The notes: generated by a model from the letters alone, not told the origin. A DNA stretch of 64,000 bases from Maccoyibacter intestinihominis (GCF_040096355.1 NZ_JBBMEX010000008.1:1-64000), one strand, 5' to 3'; shown: positions 46,111 through 54,917, numbered from the stretch's first letter. Numbers and translations are program-made.

Positions 46111-46238
46111 AGTGACAATTTAAAAGCATGACAATCGAATAACGAAAAATATTGCAAAATCAAGGGTTTTGTTATACTATAATAGTAAGATATGGGATAC
46201 CAGATTCTGAATATGCAATAGAAAAGAGGTGACCGTCT

Positions 46239-47630
46239 ATGACTATCACAAAAAGGGAAGTACAGCCAAAAGCCCGCATCACCTATGACGAAATGGAAGC
46301 GTTTCTGACACTGCCGGTTCCAAAAGAAGGGGAAGAATATACTTTAGAGGAATTGCTTGCACTGTTAGAAAAGAATCAGATCCGTCATGGGATTGAGCAG
46401 GAGACTTTAAGAAAAATGCTCCGGGAGAGGATCTACAATAAAGAGGTCTGTATCGCAGTTGGAACTCCTGTGGTAGATGGAATAGACGGTCATTTTGATT
46501 ATCATTTTAACAATACTTTCAGTAAAAAACCGAAGATCCGTCCGGACGGAAGTGTGGATTACTGGAGTATCAACATGGTAGAGCCTGTGGAAAAAGGACA
46601 GGTAATCGCTATTTATAAGCCACCGGTTCCGGGAGAAGATGGAATGACCGTCAAAGGCAGACCACTGCCGGCAAAGAGAGCGAGGGAACTTCCGCCATTA
46701 AAAGGACGCGGATTTACCAGACAGGAAGATGGAAATACCTATACCTCGAATATGGATGGCAAGATCGATATGGAGAATGACAGGATCACCATTTCTCAGG
46801 TATATGAAATCTTTGGAAATGCGGATCTTTCCGTTGGAAATATTAATTTTGTCGGTGATGTAGTGGTCCATGGAAATGTGACAGCGGGAGCAAGTGTCCG
46901 TGCGACCGGCACGGTAACGATCGATGGTGTGGTAGAATCTGCGGATATTACGGCAGATGGCGATATTGTATTGCGAAGCGGAATGTTAGGAGGAAGCAAG
47001 GCAGTCCTTACAACAAAAGCCAACTTATATGCAAAATTTGTGGAATATGCAAAAGTAGATGTCAGAGGAAGTATTGAAGCGGATGCGTTTGTCGGATGTG
47101 AGATAACCTGTGGAGATGAGATTGTTCTGAATGGAAAAAAGAGCAGGATCATCGGAGGAAATGTATTTGCAGTCCGCGGAATAGAAGCACTGGTATTAGG
47201 AAGTCCCGGCGAAGTTGCAACCTCTATAAGAGTCGGAGTGCGGGAAGAAGTCCTGCATCAGATCAAAGAATTAGAGAAAAAGGTGGAGACGCATCAGGAG
47301 AATATTACAAAGATAGAAGCCGGACTTGCAAATTTTGAAAGACTTGGAAAAGAGCGTGGTATTGATTACAAGGACGACCCAAGGAGAACAGAACTTTTGC
47401 GTGTAAAGATCCAGGAGATTGCCGCAATGGCAGCCGAAAAGACAGAGCTGGAAGGTTTGCAGCGGGAAGTAGAAGAAGCACAGAATGCATCCGTCAAGGC
47501 ACAAAAGGCAGTATATCCGGGTGTGTCTATCGGAATTGATGAATTAAAAATTTCCGTGCAGGATATACAGGAACGGGTACAGTTTGTGAAAAGTGTCGAT
47601 AAAATCCTAATGATGCGGATAGAAGAATAA
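46239..47630 (+). CDS. FapA (DUF342) family protein
   Basis: A 463-aa protein of the FapA/flagellar-assembly-protein-A family. The N-terminal half has DYHFNNTFSKKPKIRPDGSVDY and KPPVPGEDGMTVKGRPLPAK. A polymer-like right-handed beta-helix of repeats (FVGDVVVHGNVTAGASVRATGTV) follows at about 200-310, then a coiled coil (about 340-440). These proteins are polar or envelope-associated in some bacteria, but the function is not settled. It has a gaggtgacc ribosome site. No flagellar genes are nearby. Confidence 0.85.
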   Translation: MTITKREVQPKARITYDEMEAFLTLPVPKEGEEYTLEELLALLEKNQIRHGIEQETLRKMLRERIYNKEVCIAVGTPVVDGIDGHFDYHFNNTFSKKPKIRPDGSVDYWSINMVEPVEKGQVIAIYKPPVPGEDGMTVKGRPLPAKRARELPPLKGRGFTRQEDGNTYTSNMDGKIDMENDRITISQVYEIFGNADLSVGNINFVGDVVVHGNVTAGASVRATGTVTIDGVVESADITADGDIVLRSGMLGGSKAVLTTKANLYAKFVEYAKVDVRGSIEADAFVGCEITCGDEIVLNGKKSRIIGGNVFAVRGIEALVLGSPGEVATSIRVGVREEVLHQIKELEKKVETHQENITKIEAGLANFERLGKERGIDYKDDPRRTELLRVKIQEIAAMAAEKTELEGLQREVEEAQNASVKAQKAVYPGVSIGIDELKISVQDIQERVQFVKSVDKILMMRIEE

Positions 47631-47710
47631 TCTGTCTAAGGAACTCGGATCCTGCGATGAGTTTTCCGGGTGCAGGTATTGCAAAATAAGTCAAAGAAAT
47701 ATATGATAAA

Positions 47711-47739
47711 GGAAGTCTGTAGGACAGGCTTCCTTTTTT
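47711..47739 (+). terminator. intrinsic terminator before folC
   Basis: GGAAGTCTGT pairs with ACAGGCTTCC around an AGG loop and is followed by six T's. It ends the FapA-like gene. Confidence 0.92.
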
Positions 47740-47761
47740 GGATTTAGGAAAGGCTGATAAA

Positions 47762-49063
47762 ATGAAAATGACATATGAACAGGCAGTTTCATATCTTTAT
47801 GAGATACCAAAGTTTACGAAAAAAAACGGATTAGAGCATACAAAGGAGCTGTTGCGGAGGCTAGACATCCGCGAGGAAAATTTTAAGATCATCCATGTGG
47901 CGGGAAGCAATGGAAAAGGTAGTGTCTGTCGAGCCATCAGCGAAGTGTTAACGGAGAATCAGAAAAGCAATGGATTGTTTATTTCACCACATTTAGTAAG
48001 AATGGAAGAGCGTTTTTGTATCAATGGAAAAATGTGCTCTGTGGAGGAATTTTTAGAGGCATTTCACTGTGTCTATGAAGTCGTAGAACGAATGCAAAAA
48101 GAAGGACTTGCACATCCGACTTTTTTTGAATATCTCTTTGGAATGGGAATGTGGATCTTTCAAAAAAAACGGGTGGAATATCTGGTGCTAGAGACAGGAC
48201 TAGGAGGCAGGCTCGATTGCACCAACGTTTTTACGCATCCACTGTTAACGATCATTACCTCGATCAGTTTAGAGCATACCGAGTATCTGGGAGATACGAT
48301 TGAAAAAATTGCGGCAGAAAAAGCAGGGATCATCAAGCAGGGAGTACCGGTACTCTATGATGCCGGCAATGAGAAAGCAGATCAGGTAATCAGCACAAAG
48401 GCATCGGCATGTCAGGCAAAAATTTATCCGGTACATAGAAATTCCTTAAAATTTCCTAAATTTAATGGGAAATATATTGATTTTTATTTTCAATGTGACT
48501 ATGATGTAGATACGAAAATTTCGATTCCGTTTGCAGCACCATATCAGATGATGAATATGACACTGGCATATCAGGCGATGAGGATGTTAGAACCGGAAAC
48601 AGGTATAAAAAAAGAAGAGATTCTAAAAGGAATCCGAAATACCAGATGGCAGGGAAGAATGCAGGAGGTCGGAGAAAATATTTATTTTGACGGCGCACAC
48701 AATGTGGCAGGGATTCATGCATTTTTAGATTCCGTTGCATTAATACGACCCCAGAATCCGATATTGCTGTTTTCGATGGTATCGGATAAGGACTATGAAA
48801 AAGCCATACAGCTTTTAGCCGAGAGGGGACAATGGGAACAGGTCATTGTGACCACGATTTCAGACAAGCGCGGCATTCCGGCAGAAGACATTGCCAGGAT
48901 ATTTTCCCATTTCGGACAGCAGGCTGTCGTAATTGAGGACAGCAGAAAAGCCTATGAATGGGCATTAAAAGGTAAGAAACGGGGACAGGCATTGTTTTGT
49001 ACCGGTTCATTATATTTTATAGGAGAGTTATTAGAGATTACAGGAGGTAAGAACAGTGATTGA
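47762..49063 (+). CDS. folC: folylpolyglutamate synthase / dihydrofolate synthase
   Basis: Adds glutamate to folates (and often makes dihydrofolate). I start it at ATG 47762 (433 aa, MKMTYEQAVSYLYEIP) after aggaaagg; the upstream frame runs through the terminator. The ATP loop is GSNGKGSVCRAISEVL near residue 48. Mur-ligase features are LETGLGGRLDCTN, FDGAHNVAG and the linking FSMVSDKDYEKAI. The stop overlaps the next small gene by 8 bases, so they are translationally coupled. Confidence 0.94.
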   Translation: MKMTYEQAVSYLYEIPKFTKKNGLEHTKELLRRLDIREENFKIIHVAGSNGKGSVCRAISEVLTENQKSNGLFISPHLVRMEERFCINGKMCSVEEFLEAFHCVYEVVERMQKEGLAHPTFFEYLFGMGMWIFQKKRVEYLVLETGLGGRLDCTNVFTHPLLTIITSISLEHTEYLGDTIEKIAAEKAGIIKQGVPVLYDAGNEKADQVISTKASACQAKIYPVHRNSLKFPKFNGKYIDFYFQCDYDVDTKISIPFAAPYQMMNMTLAYQAMRMLEPETGIKKEEILKGIRNTRWQGRMQEVGENIYFDGAHNVAGIHAFLDSVALIRPQNPILLFSMVSDKDYEKAIQLLAERGQWEQVIVTTISDKRGIPAEDIARIFSHFGQQAVVIEDSRKAYEWALKGKKRGQALFCTGSLYFIGELLEITGGKNSD

Positions 49064-49199
49064 TTTTGAAGAAGAGTTAAAGAAATTTCAGCCAAGCCTT
49101 GAGGTGGAAGAGGCAGAGGAAGCTATTTACAATCAGGATCTGACAGATATGACAGACATCTTAAAAGAAATGCTTAAAGATATGAAAGGAACAGTATAA
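49056..49199 (+). CDS. small acidic protein gene (47 aa), GTG start
   Basis: A GTG at 49056, 8 bases after aggagg, opens a 47-aa frame that overlaps the folC stop and ends in TAATG, sharing its last base with the start codon of the TPR gene. The protein is acidic and helical (EEELKKFQPSL, EVEEAEEAIYNQ, DMTDILKEML). The tight overlap on both sides is good evidence for a translated gene. I do not recognise its function. Confidence 0.72.
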   Translation: MIDFEEELKKFQPSLEVEEAEEAIYNQDLTDMTDILKEMLKDMKGTV

Positions 49200-50671
49200 T
49201 GGAATGTTATCGATGCGGAGCAACGCTTGGCAGAGAATCCTTTTGTCCAAGCTGTGGCACAGATGTAAAAGTATATAAAAAGATCATGCAGACATCGAAT
49301 GCATATTATAATCAGGCACTTTCACGGGCAGGTGTCAGGGATCTGTCGGGAGCAGTGGAGAGCCTGAAAAAGAGTCTGCGTTTTAACAAAAAGAATATCC
49401 AGGCAAGAAACCTGTTAGGACTGGTATATTTTGAGATGGGAGAGACCGTATCTGCGCTTAGTGAGTGGGTCATCAGTAAGAATTTTAAACCGGAGAATAA
49501 TATTGCCGGGGAGTACTTAGATGAGATCCAAAAGAACAGAGCCAGATTAGAATCGATCAACCAGACGATTAAGAAATATAATCAGGCATTGCTGTACTGT
49601 CATCAGGACAGCAGGGACATGGCGATCATCCAGTTGAAAAAGGTGCTTTCCATGAACCCTAAGATGGTACAGGGACATCAGTTGTTAGGTCTGCTCTATT
49701 TAGAGGAAGGCAATTACGAGCAGGCAGCCAAGGCATTAGAAAAAGCACATGCCATTGATACGAACAATACCACAACACTTCGTTATATGAAGGAGTTAGA
49801 TGACCGTGCAAAAGAATCGGGAACGACGTTAAAGGACAAAAATAAAAAGACGGTTTCCTATCAGAGTGGAAACGATACGATCATCCGTCCGGTTTCTAAT
49901 TTTAAGGAGAGCAGTTCCGGTTCTACGGTATTAAATATTGCGATCGGTCTGATCGTAGGAGTGCTGATCACCTGCTTTTTAGTAGTTCCGGGAGTTAGAC
50001 AGAGTGCGAAATCCAATGCAAAGAACGAGGTGTTACAGGCAAATGATTCCCTTTCATCAAAGAATCAGGAAATCAAGACACTGCAGGCAAAAGTAGATGA
50101 ACTGAATGGAAAGATTTCAGACGAGCAGAACAGTGCGGACAGTGCCGATGGAAAAGTGGCAACTTATCAACAGCTTTTAACTGCCTATGCAGCATATCGT
50201 GATGGCAATAAGACAGCGGCAGGAGATGCCCTTGGCAATGTAAATGCGGAATATTTAGATGACGAGTCAAAGAAGATCTACGATGCAGTTAACAGTGAAG
50301 TGAACAGCGAGTATTTAGCTTCTACCTATCAGGATGCTTACCAGAAATACAGCAGCCTGAACTATGCAGAAGCGGCAGCAGGCTTCCAGAAGATCATCGA
50401 TATGGATGAGAACTATCATGACGGTTATGCACTGTATTACCTTGCACAGTCCTATCGCAAGAATAACGATATTGACAATGCAAGAACTTACTACCAGAAG
50501 GTGGTGGAATTATATCCGAATACGGAGCGTTCCTCAAGAGCACAGAAATATTTAGATGAATTTGGTACAGCGGAAGCGGACACAGCAAATCCGGATGATG
50601 CAGCGGATGAAAATACAAGAGATACAACAACTGGAGATACCGGTAATACGGATATTCCGGGAATTGAATAG
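49199..50671 (+). CDS. zinc-ribbon / TPR membrane protein
   Basis: A 490-aa protein. The N-terminal zinc ribbon is CYRCGATL and CPSCGTDV (residues 3-25). TPR helices cover about 30-210 (YFEMGETVSALSEW, GLLYLEEGNYEQAAKALEKA), a membrane helix lies near 243-262, a coiled coil near 275-310, and another TPR pair at 380-470 outside the membrane. The C-terminus is Asp/Thr-rich. The layout suggests a scaffold linking the cytoplasm to the envelope. No specific role can be assigned. It begins within the stop of the 47-aa gene. Confidence 0.83.
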   Translation: MECYRCGATLGRESFCPSCGTDVKVYKKIMQTSNAYYNQALSRAGVRDLSGAVESLKKSLRFNKKNIQARNLLGLVYFEMGETVSALSEWVISKNFKPENNIAGEYLDEIQKNRARLESINQTIKKYNQALLYCHQDSRDMAIIQLKKVLSMNPKMVQGHQLLGLLYLEEGNYEQAAKALEKAHAIDTNNTTTLRYMKELDDRAKESGTTLKDKNKKTVSYQSGNDTIIRPVSNFKESSSGSTVLNIAIGLIVGVLITCFLVVPGVRQSAKSNAKNEVLQANDSLSSKNQEIKTLQAKVDELNGKISDEQNSADSADGKVATYQQLLTAYAAYRDGNKTAAGDALGNVNAEYLDDESKKIYDAVNSEVNSEYLASTYQDAYQKYSSLNYAEAAAGFQKIIDMDENYHDGYALYYLAQSYRKNNDIDNARTYYQKVVELYPNTERSSRAQKYLDEFGTAEADTANPDDAADENTRDTTTGDTGNTDIPGIE

Positions 50672-50695
50672 TGGTACAATATAGGAACAATACAA

Positions 50696-50727
50696 AAGAC
50701 ATCAGGCTTTTTGCCCGGTGTCTTTTT
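50696..50727 (+). terminator. intrinsic terminator of the folC-TPR unit
   Basis: An imperfect stem AAGACATCAGGC / GCCCGGTGTCTT (with G-U pairs) around TTTTT is followed by a T-run. It separates the TPR gene from spoIIAA. Confidence 0.8.
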
Positions 50728-50822
50728 GATTATAAAAAATGCTCCATAGTGCAGCAGTTTTTATGATATGAAACCAATCTATGATACAAGAAAAAATTAT
50801 AAGAAAGATAGAGGAGAGGTAT

Positions 50823-51146
50823 ATGATATTTCAGTATGAATTAAAAGACAACAGTCTTCGGGTCATGGTGCCAAAAGAACTTGACCACCACAGTTCCATT
50901 GATCTGCGTTCGCAGACGGATATGTTACTTCAAACGTATCATGTGAAAAATCTGGTTTTTGATTTTAAAGATACGGAGTTTATGGACAGCTCCGGAATCG
51001 GCATGATGATCGGGCGGTGCAAAAACATGGATTTTACGGGTGGAGAAGTTCGGGCAGAGCATATGAATGGACGTATCCGAAAGATTTTTTTGTTGTCAGG
51101 ATTGCATAAAATGGTAAAGATTGAGGAAGGCGGAGAAGAAGAATGA
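50823..51146 (+). CDS. spoIIAA: anti-sigma F factor antagonist
   Basis: Releases sigma F from SpoIIAB in the forespore. I start it at ATG 50823 (107 aa, MIFQYELKDNSLRVMV), 3 bases after gaggagagg; the 50781 frame has no ribosome site. It is a STAS domain with FMDSSGIGMMIGR, whose first Ser of SSG is the site phosphorylated by SpoIIAB. Its stop overlaps spoIIAB by 4 bases. Gene order spoIIAA-spoIIAB-sigF is as in other spore formers. Confidence 0.93.
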   Translation: MIFQYELKDNSLRVMVPKELDHHSSIDLRSQTDMLLQTYHVKNLVFDFKDTEFMDSSGIGMMIGRCKNMDFTGGEVRAEHMNGRIRKIFLLSGLHKMVKIEEGGEEE

Positions 51147-51577
51147 GAAAAAATGAGATGTATATGAGTTTTTTGGCAGATTCCGTGAATGAGAGTCTTG
51201 CGCGTATTACCGTTGCGGCATTTGCAATGGAGTTAAATCCTACGATGGAGGAAATTGAAGATATCCGTACTTCCGTTTCGGAGGCGGTGACAAACGCAAT
51301 TATCCATGGCTACGAAGAAAAAGAAGGAATGGTAGAGATCCACTGTGTACTCTTAGACCGGTTATTACATATTGAGATCAAGGATAACGGAAAAGGAATT
51401 CCTGATGTGGAAAAAGCAAAACAGCCGTTTTATACGACAAAACCGGAGTGTGAGCGTTCCGGAATGGGGTTTGCTTTTATGGAGGCATTTATGGATTCCG
51501 TGAAAGTGGAGTCTGAGCTGCATATCGGAACCAGGATTACGATGGAAAAGGAAATAGGGAAGGTAGAGGATGAGTGA
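51143..51577 (+). CDS. spoIIAB: anti-sigma F factor / serine kinase
   Basis: Binds and inhibits sigma F, and phosphorylates SpoIIAA. A 144-aa GHKL kinase with the N box EAVTNAIIHGYE (about residues 47-58), the G1 box IKDNGKGIPD (about 82-91) and G2 ERSGMGFAFM. The ATG overlaps the spoIIAA stop, and its own stop overlaps sigF by 8 bases. This coupling is typical and fixes subunit ratios. Confidence 0.94.
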   Translation: MRKNEMYMSFLADSVNESLARITVAAFAMELNPTMEEIEDIRTSVSEAVTNAIIHGYEEKEGMVEIHCVLLDRLLHIEIKDNGKGIPDVEKAKQPFYTTKPECERSGMGFAFMEAFMDSVKVESELHIGTRITMEKEIGKVEDE

Positions 51578-52325
51578 TTTTACGGAAAGGCTTACCAGGG
51601 CACATACAGGAGATGAAAAGGCCAGGGAAGAGCTGATTCTGGAGAATCGTCCGTTAGTCTATGCGGTGGTCAAGCGTTTTGAGTACCGGGGCTATGACAG
51701 GGAAGAACTCTTTCAGATCGGAATGATAGGTCTGATGAAAGCGATTGATCGTTTTGATACAAAGTACGAGGTGGCATTTTCCACCTATGCCGTACCGTTG
51801 ATCACGGGGGAATTGAAACGTTTTTTTCGGGATAATTCCATGATGAAGGTTTCGAGAGGTTTGAAGGAACAGGGATACCATATTGCAAAAGCAAGGGAAA
51901 AAATTGAGCAGGAAAAAGGCAGGGATGCCACCTTAGAGGAAATTTCAAAGGAGACGGGGCTTAGTACCGAGGAAATCCTTATGGCAACGGAGGCGAATCG
52001 GGAAGTCTCTTCTTTATCGCAGAGCATTTATGAAAAAGACGGCAGTGAGATTTCGTTAGAAGAGCAGTTGTCTGCAAAAGGCGGGGCAGTTCCGGCAGGG
52101 AGTGACCAGTCCGGGGAAGGAGATTATGAAAAAGAATTTGTGGTCAACCGGATCTTAGTGGAGCAGCTTTTAGGAGAGTTAAACGAAAAAGAGCGGAAGC
52201 TGATCACGCTGCGGTATTTTGAAGAAAAAACACAGGTACAGGCTGCAAAGGAATTAGGGGTCAGCCAGGTACAGGTTTCGCGTTTAGAAAAGAAGATCCT
52301 ATTGAGGCTGCGAAAGCGTGTCTAA
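51570..52325 (+). CDS. sigF: RNA polymerase sigma factor F
   Basis: First forespore-specific sigma factor of sporulation. A 251-aa sigma-70 protein: region 2 with ELFQIGMIGLMKAIDRFD (core binding) and FSTYAVPLITGELKRFFRD, region 3 with ATLEEISKETGLS, and region 4 with KTQVQAAKELGVSQVQVSRL. It is last of the spoIIA genes and shows that the organism can likely form spores. The next frame begins within its end. Confidence 0.94.
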   Translation: MSDFTERLTRAHTGDEKAREELILENRPLVYAVVKRFEYRGYDREELFQIGMIGLMKAIDRFDTKYEVAFSTYAVPLITGELKRFFRDNSMMKVSRGLKEQGYHIAKAREKIEQEKGRDATLEEISKETGLSTEEILMATEANREVSSLSQSIYEKDGSEISLEEQLSAKGGAVPAGSDQSGEGDYEKEFVVNRILVEQLLGELNEKERKLITLRYFEEKTQVQAAKELGVSQVQVSRLEKKILLRLRKRV

Positions 52326-52386
52326 AGAAAAAAGAAGAGTCATCCGATATTATTTACAAATAGGAACAATCATGTGGGGTGACAAT

Positions 52387-53442
52387 ATGAGCAGGATAAC
52401 ATCGTATGGAAAGCAGAGCATAACGGATTTATTAGGAAAAATGAATCAGGCAGAGAATGCAATAGATCAGGCGGATAAAACAGAAGATGGAAAGAGTACA
52501 AAAAAAGATAAGAGCAAAGTATTTGCAGGCGACCTGAATCTGATTGATGATCCGGTAACTAAAAAACGGAAAGAGGCACAGCAAAAAGCTCTGAAGGTCG
52601 TAAAGGATGCCTGGGATATCGACCGTTCTATTGATGCGGATATCCAGGAGCGAAGAGATCACTATGACAAAATGAAGACTTTGTACAGTGAGGCACAGGA
52701 TGAGGTTTTAAAGATCAATGACCAAAAAAAGGCATTGAGAGAGCAGCACATGGTAGAGCCGGATTCCCAGGAACAAAAAGATTTAGAACTCTTAGAGAAA
52801 AGACAGGTTTGCATGAGTGGAAAATTCAATATTGAGTTGACCGAGGAGGAGTGGAAACGTTGTGAAGAAATCGATAAGGCTGGACTGACCAACTACCAGG
52901 AACAGGCATTAGAATTAAATAAACGAAGTATCCATTTCCGGGAGGAACTCAAGGAAGCCCAAAAGGGTATGAAGGAGGATGTAGCCAAGATCAAGGCAAT
53001 CCGTTTGGAACGTTTGAAGTCAGATCCTATGGTAGAAGCAGAGAAAAATGCAGATCAGATCATGGAAAATGCGAGCAAAGAAATTATCGGTCTGTTGAAA
53101 CAGGAAGCCATAGACAACATGGATGAAAAGCAGCAGGAAGCTGAAGAAAAGGCGAAAGATACCAAGGAAGAGAAGAAAGAGGAAGAAAAAAAGTTAGAGG
53201 AACAGAAGTTAGAACGGGCAAAACAGGAAGCTATGATGATGCAGACCAAAGAAGCGGCAAGAAAAGTCCGGGCACAGCAGAAGCACGTGGAGGCATCGGA
53301 TGTGGATATGGGAGAGATCGTGACCCTTGCAAGAGACTACCGTCAGCCGGAAAATGTGTCGCAGACTTTGAATGAGATCAAGAATAATATGAAACTGTTA
53401 GAGGCGGATTTGAAGGGAATCCAGGTGGATGAAGAGGGATAA
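52387..53442 (+). CDS. coiled-coil protein of unknown function
   Basis: A 351-aa, highly charged and helical protein. I prefer ATG 52387 (MSRITSYGKQSITDLLGKM) after ggggtgac; a start overlapping sigF would be longer by 23 aa. The whole protein is rich in Lys, Glu and Gln, with a strong coiled coil near 260-310 (EEKKEEEKKLEEQKLE). No membrane helix or enzymatic motif is seen. Its place right behind sigF suggests, but does not show, a link to sporulation. No family was recognised. Confidence 0.78.
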   Translation: MSRITSYGKQSITDLLGKMNQAENAIDQADKTEDGKSTKKDKSKVFAGDLNLIDDPVTKKRKEAQQKALKVVKDAWDIDRSIDADIQERRDHYDKMKTLYSEAQDEVLKINDQKKALREQHMVEPDSQEQKDLELLEKRQVCMSGKFNIELTEEEWKRCEEIDKAGLTNYQEQALELNKRSIHFREELKEAQKGMKEDVAKIKAIRLERLKSDPMVEAEKNADQIMENASKEIIGLLKQEAIDNMDEKQQEAEEKAKDTKEEKKEEEKKLEEQKLERAKQEAMMMQTKEAARKVRAQQKHVEASDVDMGEIVTLARDYRQPENVSQTLNEIKNNMKLLEADLKGIQVDEEG

Positions 53443-53458
53443 GAAATATTCATTGTCA

Positions 53459-53471
53459 CTGGTTCGACCAG
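53459..53471. promoter_or_regulatory. upstream CTGGT-N3-ACCAG palindrome
   Basis: CTGGT-TCG-ACCAG lies about 85 bases upstream of the -10 of the DUF5692-like gene. Its core is the same as that of the palindrome at 53583. It may be a distal operator for the same regulator. Confidence 0.5.
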
Positions 53472-53543
53472 CAACCAGAAGGGGCGTATTCACGAAAAAA
53501 TCACGAAAAATATGTAAAAAGTAGTAGAAAATCGTTAAAAAAC

Positions 53544-53572
53544 TTGTAATTTTATTAAAAAAGTATTAAAAT
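53544..53572 (+). promoter_or_regulatory. promoter of the DUF5692-like gene
   Basis: TTGTAA (53544-53549) and TAAAAT (53567-53572) have a 17-base spacer in a very AT-rich stretch. Confidence 0.65.
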
Positions 53573-53582
53573 TGGATTCATC

Positions 53583-53599
53583 GGCTGGTATGACCAGCC
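53583..53599. promoter_or_regulatory. promoter-proximal GGCTGGT-N3-ACCAGCC palindrome
   Basis: GGCTGGT-ATG-ACCAGCC is a perfect 7-base inverted repeat just downstream of the -10, covering the expected start. It is a good repressor-type position, or a stem in the 5' UTR. Confidence 0.55.
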
Positions 53600-53644
53600 A
53601 AAGAATATCATATATTTAAGTAGCATTGAAGGAGGAAAGAAGAT

Positions 53645-54703
53645 ATGTTATTCAACCTTTATGGCGATAACGCCATGTGGCAGCTTCTCGGATGGGTCCT
53701 GGTATTTGCCGGATTAGTTATCTGTAATGAAATTGCCCGTCGTACAAAAGCAGGAGGAGTATTCTTTTTCCTGATCTTACCACTTGCATTGACAGTTTAT
53801 TTTATTGCCATCGCAGTAGGCGCAGCAAACGGCTCAGAATGGGCATTAAACAACCAGACACATAAATACATGAACGGTTGGTTCCATTATGCGAAGCTGT
53901 ATGCAGCAGTAGCAGGATGTATTGGTTTCATGATGCTCAAATACAAATGGGGCATTGGAAAGAAAGAATGGTTTAAACCATTCCCATTCATCATCGTAGC
54001 AATTAACATTTTAATCGCAGTATGTTCTGACTTTGAGTCTGCGATCAGAGGTGCACAGGCATTTGCTGAGACCGGTTCCAGATACTGGTTATCTAACGAG
54101 GGCGTATGGCTCTACGGTGGATGGTGGAACTGGGTAAACGGTATTGCCGGAATTCTTAACATCTTCTGTATGACAGGATGGTGGGGAATCTACACATCCA
54201 AGAAAAAAGATGATATGTTATGGCCTGATATGACATGGCAGTTCATCTTAGCATACGATGTATGGAACTTTACTTATACATACCTGAACCTTCCTACACA
54301 TAGCTGGTACTGTGGTATTGCATTATTATTAGCACCTACATTCGCAGCAATGTTCTGGAACAAGGGTGGTTGGATTCAGAACCGTGCAAATACTTTAGCA
54401 ACATGGTGTATGTTCGCTCAGGTATTCCCATTATTCCAGGTAGGATCTAAGTGTGCAGTATTACCATCTCTTTATGGAAAAGAGTGGACAAATGGTTTAG
54501 AGTTAGCTACAGCAGCTCAGCCTGCATATGCAAACCCAACAGCTCAGGGTGTAATGGCAATCCTTGCAATCGTTGTAAACGTACTTTGCATTACCATTAT
54601 CATCAAACGTTCTCTTGAGCAGAAGAAGAACCCATACAAGAACGAAATCTTTACAGATCAGAAAGACTTCCAGATTGCTATGGCAAGAGCTGAAGAGCAG
54701 TAA
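53645..54703 (+). CDS. DUF5692-like multi-spanning membrane protein
   Basis: A 352-aa membrane protein with about nine helices and many tryptophans (VWLYGGWWNWVNG, WQFILAYDVWNFTYTYLNLP). NEIARRTKAGGVFFFLILP near residue 28 is what I recall for DUF5692, a family common in Lachnospiraceae. Function is unknown. Codon use is strongly biased towards frequent codons, like glpK, so it is probably highly expressed. It has an aggagg ribosome site and two CTGGT-N3-ACCAG palindromes upstream. Confidence 0.72.
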   Translation: MLFNLYGDNAMWQLLGWVLVFAGLVICNEIARRTKAGGVFFFLILPLALTVYFIAIAVGAANGSEWALNNQTHKYMNGWFHYAKLYAAVAGCIGFMMLKYKWGIGKKEWFKPFPFIIVAINILIAVCSDFESAIRGAQAFAETGSRYWLSNEGVWLYGGWWNWVNGIAGILNIFCMTGWWGIYTSKKKDDMLWPDMTWQFILAYDVWNFTYTYLNLPTHSWYCGIALLLAPTFAAMFWNKGGWIQNRANTLATWCMFAQVFPLFQVGSKCAVLPSLYGKEWTNGLELATAAQPAYANPTAQGVMAILAIVVNVLCITIIIKRSLEQKKNPYKNEIFTDQKDFQIAMARAEEQ

Positions 54704-54720
54704 GAAGAATAGAAATTGTG

Positions 54721-54756
54721 AGAAGACATGGAGGAAACTCTGTGTCTTCTTTTTTT
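54721..54756 (+). terminator. intrinsic terminator of the DUF5692-like gene
   Basis: AGAAGACATGGAG pairs imperfectly with CTCTGTGTCTTCT around GAAA, followed by a long T-run. The AGAAGACA stem is as in the glmS terminator, and as there a structured element follows. Confidence 0.9.
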
Positions 54757-54807
54757 GTGTGATCTGTTAGGAAGGGTAATGTTCAGCGAGCTCCTGACGA
54801 TTATTCC

Positions 54808-54917
54808 GGGTTTCCTTGTGCTAAGCATTCCGATGAACCTCCTTAAAAGCAGGAATCGTGTTCGCCAGAGGGCTCCACGCTTCCGGGAGTTTCATCTCCA
54901 TAGCACAAAAAGAAACC
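54808..54917 (+). ncRNA. structured element C (putative RNA or repeat)
   Basis: It folds end to end. GGTTTC (54809-54814) pairs with GAAACC (54912-54917), and TTGTGCTA (54816-54823) with TAGCACAA (54901-54908). GATGAA (54832-54837) pairs with TTCATC (54891-54896), extended by CTCC/GGAG across one mismatch. GGAATCGTG (54852-54860) pairs with CACGCTTCC (54876-54884). The loop TTCGCCAGAGGGCTC matches the loop type of A, B and D. TCGCC (54926) and TATAAA (54946) follow at the same 15-base spacing as in D. A 65-codon frame crossing it (54728-54925) is not a gene. Confidence 0.55.
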
